NCBI GenBank assembly: GCA_903888815.1
Contig: CAISVC010000040.1
Location: 1-11,289, forward strand
Direction of reading: 5' to 3'
Length of the DNA: 11,289 nucleotides
DNA from: an uncultured Fibrobacterota bacterium
GTDB lineage: Bacteria > Fibrobacterota > Chitinivibrionia > Chitinivibrionales > Chitinispirillaceae
This document shows, piece by piece, positions 1-6,751 of the stretch (within the stretch, counting starts at the first letter, position 1; the number at the start of each line of letters is the position of its first letter). The notes below the pieces were generated by a model. The model worked only from the letters and a program-made list of their open reading frames with translations. It had not been told where the DNA came from and did no database searches. Made by a program: the position numbers and the translations under genes.

Positions 1-101
1 ATCACCTGCGCAAGTATCTCATCGTCTTTCAGAGGAGGCAGTTCAAATTCGTCAAGCCGCAGATCGCGTTTCCCATGCAGCCGGACCGCTTTTGTTTTCA
101 T
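1..101 (-). CDS. SorE-like zinc-dependent MDR dehydrogenase (L-sorbose-1-phosphate reductase type), N-terminal fragment
   Basis: Only the first 33 codons are in the window; the gene runs off the left edge. The ATG occupies 101-99 on the minus strand and the peptide begins MKTKAVRLHGKRDLRLDEFE, continuing with a 'LPPLKDDEILAQV' segment. This is the first beta-strand region of the medium-chain (zinc) alcohol dehydrogenase GroES-like fold. From memory, the combination 'RLxGKxDLRLxxFxLPxxxDDEIL' closely resembles L-sorbose-1-phosphate reductases (SorE), which interconvert L-sorbose-1-phosphate and sorbitol-6-phosphate. That fits the SrlD-type SDR two genes upstream. The gap to the PHP gene stop is only 14 bp, so it is the next gene of the same operon. 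A Shine-Dalgarno-like AAGGGG lies 3 nt before the ATG, which is closer than usual. Zinc ligands and the NAD(P) domain lie outside the window, so MDR membership is well supported but the substrate is not proven. Confidence 0.8.
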   Translation of the reverse strand, partial: MKTKAVRLHGKRDLRLDEFELPPLKDDEILAQV

Positions 102-104
102 ATA

Positions 105-127
105 CCCCTTGTGCCTTAACTAAGGGG
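105..127 (-). promoter_or_regulatory. Hairpin sequestering the RBS of the SorE-like gene (candidate translational coupling)
   Basis: On the minus strand, CCCCTT (127-122) can pair with AAGGGG (110-105) around an 11-nt loop. The AAGGGG arm is the Shine-Dalgarno-like sequence of the downstream dehydrogenase, 3 nt before its ATG. The loop contains the TAA stop (118-116) of the PHP gene. A ribosome finishing the PHP gene would open the stem, so this looks like a translational-coupling device. The 6-bp complementarity is seen directly; the function is inferred. Confidence 0.4.
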
Positions 128-1459
128 AATGGTGGGGAGGGGTGATTGGGATACCACGCAGCGTGCTGCGTGGCAGTTCATTCCGAGCTCTTTAAAAAAC
201 CGGATGCGTTCGTTCAGGTCCGGATATTTTTTAACCGTTTCCGCTGAAAAAAAACCGCATCTGGTATCGCCGGTTGCGGCTTTTTCATGGCCAATCAGCG
301 CCCAGGTAGTATCAACCAGATGCTGAAACTCGCCGTTGCGCATCGCATGACTGATGAACGGCTGCCGCGGAGAATTTATGTCTTCCCCGCTGATCTGCAG
401 AAGGCCGTTTTGTTTGCAAAGGTCCATGATGCGTGCAAGCTGCAGCGGACTGTTGCGTGACGGCATATAGGTTACCGCTTCAAATCCGAGCTCCTTGATA
501 AAAGCGATCAGCTCGTCGAGAAAACCATCTTCGAATTTCCGCTCCTTTTTATCGCCGGTCACCGAATTCGTTACGTCACCCAGATACGCATAGGCGCAGA
601 TACTGTTGATCCTTTTAGAAAAGGCTGACAGCCGGCCGATGTCCGGGCACTCATCTTCGGTCGCATCGACATAAAACGTCCCCACGAATTCTCTCTTCAG
701 CAAACCGAGCGCGTCATATTCGTAATACGGGTTGTGCTTGTCCAGCAGCTGCCTGCTGACTCCGGGAGCTATCGGCAGGCATAATGTACCGTTAAGAAAA
801 TTAACCAGCGGCTCTCCTTTGCCGAAAACCCGGACCAGACGGCGCACCAGCGCATGCAGGAGATGCCGTTCCGTCACCGTGCCCCCGTTGCGATAATTAG
901 ACAGCGGGAGAACATCACGCTCATAATTTAACGCGATAGCAAAGGGTGCGAGCATTTGATTGATCCGGCCGATCATCAGCTTATTGCGTTTCTGACGGGC
1001 GAGGATAATCGGCGCAAAGTAGTCTTTGACGGCCGCAATCTGGCTGTGAGGAATCCCGTGGAGTGAAATATACGCATTTGATTTTTGATCAGGGTTGTTG
1101 ATTCTTCTGCCGTTAAAACGGGTATGCGAGAAATCGGTACGGCATTCAATGCCGATGGTCGTTGCTATGCCGACGATGGTTCCGGCTTCGATAAATTCCT
1201 CCGCTCCGCAGATTGAGTCATGATCCATGATCCCGGCAGACTGTAAGCCTGATAGATACGCTTCCCATATCGCCCTGGACGGAGAGTAGATTGAAAATGA
1301 ATAGGTCGTATGTATATGGTTGTTGACGCTGTCGCACAGCGGGGGGGCAGCAAGTTTTTTCGTTGTTACTGCATCCATGAGCTGCCGCAGGCTGTTCAGC
1401 CGGACTTCCCGGTCCGGATCATTCAACGTATCAACCAGCCCCTGGTAACGGAGTTTCAT
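116..1459 (-). CDS. PHP-domain protein (predicted metal-dependent hydrolase/phosphatase)
   Basis: This 447-residue protein carries a PHP (polymerase and histidinol phosphatase) fold. The metal-binding motifs visible in order are NNHIHTTYSFS (His48, His50), GIMDHDS (Asp79, His80) and IGIECRTDF (Glu105), followed by LHGIPH (His134, His138). The C-terminal motif, usually G-x-D-x-H in PHP enzymes, reads SGEDINSPRQ here, with Asn where His is expected. Characterised PHP enzymes are metal-dependent phosphoesterases such as histidinol phosphatase, nucleases or exonuclease subunits. In this sugar-phosphate operon a phosphatase role on a polyol or ketose phosphate is a reasonable inference, but nothing shows the substrate. 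The ATG at 1459 is preceded by a good AGGAAG site (1465-1470), and the gene starts 31 bp after the SDR stop. The last ~20 residues are encoded by a perfect palindrome and a C-rich stretch and look like an added tail. No signal peptide is seen, so it is probably cytoplasmic. Confidence 0.85.
   Translation of the reverse strand: MKLRYQGLVDTLNDPDREVRLNSLRQLMDAVTTKKLAAPPLCDSVNNHIHTTYSFSIYSPSRAIWEAYLSGLQSAGIMDHDSICGAEEFIEAGTIVGIATTIGIECRTDFSHTRFNGRRINNPDQKSNAYISLHGIPHSQIAAVKDYFAPIILARQKRNKLMIGRINQMLAPFAIALNYERDVLPLSNYRNGGTVTERHLLHALVRRLVRVFGKGEPLVNFLNGTLCLPIAPGVSRQLLDKHNPYYEYDALGLLKREFVGTFYVDATEDECPDIGRLSAFSKRINSICAYAYLGDVTNSVTGDKKERKFEDGFLDELIAFIKELGFEAVTYMPSRNSPLQLARIMDLCKQNGLLQISGEDINSPRQPFISHAMRNGEFQHLVDTTWALIGHEKAATGDTRCGFFSAETVKKYPDLNERIRFFKELGMNCHAARCVVSQSPLPTIPLS
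154..173. repeat. Perfect palindrome (9-bp arms) in the 3' end of the PHP gene
   Basis: CCACGCAGC (154-162) and GCTGCGTGG (165-173) are exact reverse complements separated by GT, and would form a strong GC-rich hairpin. It lies inside the PHP reading frame immediately after the conserved-looking 'FFKELGMN' segment and encodes the CHAARC part of the tail. No T-run follows on either strand, so it is not a standard intrinsic terminator. It may be a REP-like element, but no second copy was noticed in the window. Confidence 0.5.
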
Positions 1460-1490
1460 TGTCTCTTCCTTTAATGTGCGGACACCGGCA

Positions 1491-2768
1491 CTATTTCAGC
1501 ATGACCTGTCCGCCGGTGACCGGAACGGCCTGGCCGGTCTCATATTTCTGTTCGATGAGGTATAACACCGCCAATGCCACATCGCGGATTGAGCATCCGC
1601 GTTTCATCGGGACTTTACTTTCGTAAAACCTCTTAACGTCTTCTATCGTTCTGGCGCCCGGCACTTTGTTTGCACGGAGATATTGGGCAAAAAGGCCGCT
1701 TACGGGATCCGCCCAGAGCGGGCCTTCGAAGAAATTTCCGGGGCATACCGCATTGACTTTGATATTATAATCGACCAGCTCAAGCGCGAAACTCTGCGTC
1801 AGCCCGATACCCCCGAATTTTCCGCCGGCATAGGCAAAGTTTCTGTTGCTCCCCTCAAGCCCCGATTTTGAGTTGATCTGAATGATGTCGCTGAAGTATC
1901 CCTTGTCAAACCGGTGCTGGATTTTCATGTAACGGGAGGCGTATTTTGTCCCGAGATAATACGCCGAATAATTGATTTTCGTGACAAGGTCGAACGTCGC
2001 CGCGTCCATCTCCTCGAGCGACCCGGCTTTCAGAACACCGGCATTGGAGATGAAAACGTCGATACCGCCATAGGCAAGCACGGCTTCGAGCATCAGATTC
2101 TTTATCGATTTCTCCCGGGTAACGTCCGTGCCCACGGCCAGCGCTTTTCCTTTGCCGTAGGTGCGGCACAAATCGGCGGCAAACTGCTTTGCGGCACGTT
2201 TATTGATATCGGCGACAACTATATACGCGCCCGCTTCCGCAAGCTCCTCCGCGATGCCTTTGCCAATACCCTGCGCGCTTCCGGTAATAACCGCGATTTT
2301 CCCGCCGACCCTCCCGTTTTTAAAGATATCGTTTTTGTCAATGACAGCAGTGCGAGGAGCGGCAAACTCCTTTTTATTTTTCACCACAGAGAGAAAGTCC
2401 TGAATAATCGCATCGGCGGCCGCTTTGGTCTCCGCTGTGGAAAAAAGACCGACATTCTGGAGTGCAATAATCGCCGGGACATGTGCTTCTGATTCTTCGT
2501 GACTTTTCAGCGCGGCCAGTATCCCTTCGTACTGAGCTTCAAGATCCTGTTTTTCAGGGATGAAAAGCGCCCCTTTTTGTCTGCCGATAGTATAGCCGGA
2601 AAAACGGTTTCCCGCGGCAGAAAAGGTTTCTTTGGACCGGAGTATCGTCGCGATCGCCTCATTGCAGATAAAACTGACGATACTGCTGCTGCCGGACCGC
2701 AGCAGCATTCTGATGGCCGGTGCGCAGACACCGCCTTTTTCCCGTATTTTCTCAGATAGTGCGCTCAT
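1491..2768 (-). CDS. SrlD-type sorbitol-6-phosphate dehydrogenase (SDR) with N-terminal class II aldolase-like remnant
   Basis: This 425-residue protein has a C-terminal SDR domain (about 155-425) with the nucleotide-binding TGSAQGIG (162-169), SNAG (241-244), serine in QINSKSG (300/302) and the YAGGK catalytic pair Tyr313/Lys317. From memory, the stretches IIQINSKSG, KFGGIGLTQSFALEL, KVPMKRGC and the C-terminal VTGGQVM match E. coli sorbitol-6-phosphate 2-dehydrogenase (SrlD/GutD) strongly. The expected reaction is NAD-dependent interconversion of sorbitol-6-phosphate (or a related polyol phosphate) and the ketose phosphate. SrlD is about 260 residues. The extra ~150 N-terminal residues resemble the end of the aldolase half in RhaD-like bifunctional aldolase/dehydrogenases (GYTIGRQKGALFIPE and a VGLFSTAETKAAADAI segment), but without that enzyme's zinc/catalytic core. 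It starts 42 bp after the E1 stop with only a weak ribosome-binding site. The oxidoreductase assignment is firm, while the precise substrate is inferred. Confidence 0.85.
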   Translation of the reverse strand: MSALSEKIREKGGVCAPAIRMLLRSGSSSIVSFICNEAIATILRSKETFSAAGNRFSGYTIGRQKGALFIPEKQDLEAQYEGILAALKSHEESEAHVPAIIALQNVGLFSTAETKAAADAIIQDFLSVVKNKKEFAAPRTAVIDKNDIFKNGRVGGKIAVITGSAQGIGKGIAEELAEAGAYIVVADINKRAAKQFAADLCRTYGKGKALAVGTDVTREKSIKNLMLEAVLAYGGIDVFISNAGVLKAGSLEEMDAATFDLVTKINYSAYYLGTKYASRYMKIQHRFDKGYFSDIIQINSKSGLEGSNRNFAYAGGKFGGIGLTQSFALELVDYNIKVNAVCPGNFFEGPLWADPVSGLFAQYLRANKVPGARTIEDVKRFYESKVPMKRGCSIRDVALAVLYLIEQKYETGQAVPVTGGQVMLK

Positions 2769-2810
2769 TGCATCGATCCATCGACAATAGTCGCTTAAAA
2801 CGCGATCCGG

Positions 2811-5279
2811 TCATATTCCCAGTTTTGCAACCCTCATTTTCTCGACATCGGTAAAATTGGAAGTGACCACATGGCCCGGCAGCGGCACGATTGTTTCGTG
2901 GATCGCATCAATCAGCCAATCCGGCTGCGGGAAAAAACTCTTCTCCAGCTCGTAGGCCGGCGTGATCCAGTTGCGCGATCCGACGACCACCGGCGGTGCG
3001 TCGAGGTCATCGAACGCAAGCTCGGAAATATGCTGCGCCACATCGTTGAGGTACGAACCGCGCTGGCAGGCATCGCTGGTAAGCACTATCCTGCCGGTTT
3101 TCCTGACGGATTCAAGGATGACCGAATAGTCGAGCGGCGTCAGTGTCCGCAGGTCGATCAGCTCGGCCTCCAATCCGTACGTCGCCTTAAGCGTGTCCGC
3201 CGCCTTCACCGCAGTGTAGAGCGTGGCGCCGACGGAAACAATGGTGACATCTTTTCCGGTACGTTTAACATCGGGCTGGCCTATCGGAACCTCGTAAAAC
3301 CCTTCGGGCACCCCGCCGGCATGGAAAAGTTCCCCTATGTCGTAAATACGCTGCGATTCGAAAAAAACAACCGGGTCGGTACCCCTCAATGCGGCATTCA
3401 TGAGCCCTTTTGCATCGTAGGGAGTTGCAGGGAAGACGACCTTGAGGCCGGGTATATGGGTGCACAGGCTTGTCCAGTCCTGCGAATGCTGCGCGCCGTA
3501 TTTTGAACCAACGGATACGCGGAGCACCACCGGCATTTTGAGTATTCCCGCGCTCATGCCCTGCCATTTGGAAAGCTGGTTGAACACTTCGTCGCCGGAT
3601 CTGCCCAGAAAATCGCAGTACATGAGCTCGGCGATCACCCGGCCGCCGCACAGCCCGTAACCGACAGCGGACCCGACAATGGCGCCCTCGGAGATGGAGG
3701 TGTTGAAAAGACGGTGATACGGCAGCGCCTCGGTGAGGCCCCGGTACACGGCGAATGCGCCGCCCCAGTCGCGGTTCTCTTCGCCATACGCAATGAGCGT
3801 CGGGTCGGTATAAAACGCATGGATGACCGCTTCGAAAATCGCGTCCCGGAGCTGCACCGATTTTCCCTTCGGCACTTCCTTGCCGTGTTCGTCGATACCG
3901 CTCCGGCTGCGTTTCTGGATCTGCTTGACACGGGGATTATCCGCAAGCGGAATAAGGGTTTCGCACCGCCGGCCATCGAGTTTTTCGGCCCGAAGATTCG
4001 AGAACATGTATTTGCCGATCGCATCAGGGTCCTTCCGCAGGTCCATATGGGGCGAAAGCGACGCATCGATTGCATTTTTAAACGCGGTAAAAACAATCGA
4101 CTTCGCCCGGTTCCGCACCTCTTCGAGGTCCTGCCCTGTGCAAACCTTGCAGCTGGTAAGCTGCTTACTGAAGCCGGCGATTGAGTCTTCCTTTTCCCAC
4201 AGTTCGAGTTCTGCTTTGTCACGATACGACGACGCATCCGACGGTGAGTGGCCTGAGATCCGGTACGTCACGGTGTCAAGCAATACCGGGCCGTTTTTCT
4301 GTTCCAGAATTTTCTTTTTGCGTTTGAATGCATCGATGACGGCAAGCGGGTTGTACCCGTCGATACGCTCCGCATGCATCTGTTCCGGATTCACCCCTGC
4401 GCCGATGCGCGCCAGCACCTCAAATCCCATGGTCTCTCCGCACGGCTGGCCGCCCATGCCGTAGTGATTGTTCATGAAATTGAAAATAAGCGGCAGGCCG
4501 CCCTGATAGGCGCCCTGCCACAGGAGCTTGTACTGGTCCATGGTTGCCAGACAAACGGCTTCCCATACCGGCCCGCATCCCATGGACGCATCGCCGATAT
4601 TGCAGACAATAATACCGTCTTTCCGGTTGCACTTTTTGTACAGTGCCGCCCCTACCGAAATATCGGCCGAACCGCCCACGATGGCGTTGTTCGGGTAGAT
4701 ACCGAAGGGAGGAAAAAAAGCGTGCATTGAGCCGCCAAGCCCCCTGTTGAACCCTGTAGAACGGGCGAAAATCTCGGCGAGCGCTCCATAAACAAGGTAA
4801 TCGATTGCCAGATCCCTGACCGATTTTTTGCCGTTTTTCTCGACGACACGAAGCAGAGCGCCGTCAAAATACGTTTCCATGATTTCCATAAGTTTTTGTT
4901 CGTCAAGCTGCGCAATGGCGCTGAGCCCCTTGGCAAGGATTTCGCCGTGGCTGCGGTGTGAACCGAAGATAAAGTCATTGACACCAAGAACAAAGGCCTG
5001 TCCTACGGCGGCAGCCTCCTGGCCGACCGACAGGTGGGCCGGTCCGGGATGGTCATAGCTGATTCCGTTATATGCACCGGTGGTCTTTATAAGGTCAAGC
5101 ATGGTCTCAAATTCGCGGATAATCATCATGTCGCGGAAGATGCGCAGCAGCGATTCGGCGCCGAAATTCCTTATTTCGTCTTCAAACGGTGTCTGGTACT
5201 GATTGACTGGAATATCATGAAACGTGATCTTTCCGTTTTTCCGGATCTTCGTAGGGTCTATCAACTGCGATTTCGGCAT
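2811..5279 (-). CDS. Fused alpha+beta E1 component of a TPP-dependent 2-oxoacid (or acetoin-like) dehydrogenase complex
   Basis: At 822 residues this is a full E1 alpha and E1 beta in one chain, longer than usual E1 fusions (about 650-700). The alpha part (about 40-400) shows GSHRSHGEILAKG (106-118), GFNRGLGGSMH (176-186), the TPP/Mg motif GDAS (229-232) with the paired NN at 270-271, and the YRISGHSPSD...SYR loop (339-353). The beta part (about 475-800) shows the TPP-activating glutamate in NTSISEGAIVG (Glu531), followed by a transketolase C-terminal domain (about 677-795). It decarboxylates a 2-oxoacid, or cleaves an alpha-hydroxyketone, and passes the acyl group to lipoyl-E2. Oddities are GDA instead of GDG, about 11 extra residues between GDA and NN, and about 45 extra residues near 120-170. 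The ATG has a good AAGGAG site (5294-5289), 9 nt away. The E2 and E3 genes lie immediately upstream. Substrate is unknown; pyruvate, branched 2-oxoacids, acetoin or a sugar-derived ketone are all possible. Confidence 0.9.
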   Translation of the reverse strand: MPKSQLIDPTKIRKNGKITFHDIPVNQYQTPFEDEIRNFGAESLLRIFRDMMIIREFETMLDLIKTTGAYNGISYDHPGPAHLSVGQEAAAVGQAFVLGVNDFIFGSHRSHGEILAKGLSAIAQLDEQKLMEIMETYFDGALLRVVEKNGKKSVRDLAIDYLVYGALAEIFARSTGFNRGLGGSMHAFFPPFGIYPNNAIVGGSADISVGAALYKKCNRKDGIIVCNIGDASMGCGPVWEAVCLATMDQYKLLWQGAYQGGLPLIFNFMNNHYGMGGQPCGETMGFEVLARIGAGVNPEQMHAERIDGYNPLAVIDAFKRKKKILEQKNGPVLLDTVTYRISGHSPSDASSYRDKAELELWEKEDSIAGFSKQLTSCKVCTGQDLEEVRNRAKSIVFTAFKNAIDASLSPHMDLRKDPDAIGKYMFSNLRAEKLDGRRCETLIPLADNPRVKQIQKRSRSGIDEHGKEVPKGKSVQLRDAIFEAVIHAFYTDPTLIAYGEENRDWGGAFAVYRGLTEALPYHRLFNTSISEGAIVGSAVGYGLCGGRVIAELMYCDFLGRSGDEVFNQLSKWQGMSAGILKMPVVLRVSVGSKYGAQHSQDWTSLCTHIPGLKVVFPATPYDAKGLMNAALRGTDPVVFFESQRIYDIGELFHAGGVPEGFYEVPIGQPDVKRTGKDVTIVSVGATLYTAVKAADTLKATYGLEAELIDLRTLTPLDYSVILESVRKTGRIVLTSDACQRGSYLNDVAQHISELAFDDLDAPPVVVGSRNWITPAYELEKSFFPQPDWLIDAIHETIVPLPGHVVTSNFTDVEKMRVAKLGI

Positions 5280-5323
5280 ACACTAAAGCTCCTTAGTAAC
5301 AATGCGCATCAGGTACAATCGTT

Positions 5324-6676
5324 TTATCGAACATGCAAGAGCGTGTCTTTGATGATCTCACTGACCGTCGGATGAGGGAAGACAATTTCTTTTATATCGT
5401 CGACCCGGAGTTCGTTGTCCACCATTGCCGCTGCTCCGAAAATCATCTCCGAACACATCCCGCCGATCATGTGCACGCCAAGAAGCGTCTTGTATTGATT
5501 GTCAACAACCACCTTGCAGATGCCTCTGCCCCCCTCGTTTTCGGCGAGATACCTGCCGCTGTAGGAGAGCGGAAGTTTTGCGCTGACGACCTTGCGTCCG
5601 AGCTTCTCGGCATCGGCAGAGGTCAGCCCCACGGTCGCTACTTCGGGGTGCGTATAGATGACGGCCGGGATTGCGGAATACCGGATCCGGTCTTTTTTAT
5701 TCAGCAGGTCATTGATGCATACTTCCGCTTCCCGATACGCCGTATGAGCAAGCATGGAAATTCCGTTTACATCGCCGGCAGCCCATACGCCCGGAATATT
5801 GGTGCGCCCATGCTCATCGGTTGTGACCGCACCTTTTTCAATGTACACATTGAGATTTTCAAGACCTATGCCTTTTGTCACTGGCCGCCTGCCGACACTC
5901 ATGAGCACGATGTCGGCTTTACTGCGCTCGTTCTGCCCGTTTGCCTCGAATGATACGGCGTGGTCGCCGATGGCGGTTACTTTAGCCTGAAGCCTGAACG
6001 TGATGCCTTTTTTCTCCAGTTCTTTCTGCAGAAGCTGAGCGATTTCTGAATCAATCGGACCGCCGATTGACGGGAGTAATTCTATAACCGTGACGTTACT
6101 GCCGACCTCGGCGAAAAACGTGGCGATTTCCAATCCTACCGCGCCTCCGCCTACAACGACGAGCTCCTTTGGAATAAAATCGATGGAAAGGATCTCCCTG
6201 TTCGTATAGACGAACTTTTGATCGGCGCCGGGAACAGGCAGACGGATCGCCTCCGACCCGGTGCACACCAGCAGACGCGCTCCCTCCACAATCCGGTTGT
6301 CGACCTGGACCCTGAAGGCAGTATCCTGCCTGGGGAGTACCTTTCCTTCTCCAGTCTCAACCGTGACGCGGTGTTTCTTAAGCGTTGATGCGATGCTTCT
6401 GCGCAAAGTGTCAACAATTTTATCTTTCCGGGCCATGACGGTGGCGAGATCAAAGGTGACATTCGAGGCATTGACGCCGTAGGCCTGCGAATGTTTCGCC
6501 TGACTGTATAATCTGGCGCTGTTAAGAATAGTTTTAGACGGAATGCATCCTTCATTAAGGCACACGCCGCCCAGCTCCGCTTTTTCAATGAGCACCGTGT
6601 TTAATCCGGCAGCGCCGGCACGCTCCGCAGCCAGATGTCCTGCAGGGCCGGCACCAAGAATAATCAAATCGTACAT
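5324..6676 (-). CDS. lpdA: Dihydrolipoamide dehydrogenase (E3)
   Basis: This 450-residue flavoprotein disulfide reductase is complete and of normal length. It has the FAD site GAGPAG (8-13), the redox disulfide GGVCLNEGCIPSK (Cys39, Cys44), the NAD site VVGGGAVGLE, the second FAD contact WAAGDVNG, and the C-terminal catalytic HPTVSE (His435, Glu440). It reoxidises dihydrolipoyl-E2 with NAD+ and is cytoplasmic. All active-site residues are present, so it should be a working enzyme. The start at 6676 has a good AAGGGA ribosome-binding site 6 nt upstream (6688-6683). It sits 75 bp after the E2 stop and 44 bp before the E1 start, in the order E2-E3-E1. A lipoyl domain is not fused to its N-terminus, unlike some E3s. 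Its place inside the cluster indicates a dedicated E3 rather than one shared with a housekeeping complex. Confidence 0.96.
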   Translation of the reverse strand: MYDLIILGAGPAGHLAAERAGAAGLNTVLIEKAELGGVCLNEGCIPSKTILNSARLYSQAKHSQAYGVNASNVTFDLATVMARKDKIVDTLRRSIASTLKKHRVTVETGEGKVLPRQDTAFRVQVDNRIVEGARLLVCTGSEAIRLPVPGADQKFVYTNREILSIDFIPKELVVVGGGAVGLEIATFFAEVGSNVTVIELLPSIGGPIDSEIAQLLQKELEKKGITFRLQAKVTAIGDHAVSFEANGQNERSKADIVLMSVGRRPVTKGIGLENLNVYIEKGAVTTDEHGRTNIPGVWAAGDVNGISMLAHTAYREAEVCINDLLNKKDRIRYSAIPAVIYTHPEVATVGLTSADAEKLGRKVVSAKLPLSYSGRYLAENEGGRGICKVVVDNQYKTLLGVHMIGGMCSEMIFGAAAMVDNELRVDDIKEIVFPHPTVSEIIKDTLLHVR

Positions 6677-6751
6677 CGGTCATCCCTTTTGTTTTATTTT
6701 CTGATCTATCTATTACTCACATGCAAAGTGAACACAACAGCTGCCAGATCG

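Noticed and set aside
2871..3506. Plus-strand open frame (211 codons) opposite E1
   Set aside because: Antisense to the beta half of E1, which has clear motifs; no domain or ribosome-binding support.
3635..4237. Minus-strand 200-codon frame inside the E1 gene
   Set aside because: It is an alternative frame of the E1 gene with a Ser/Arg-rich product; the E1 frame carries the conserved motifs on both sides.
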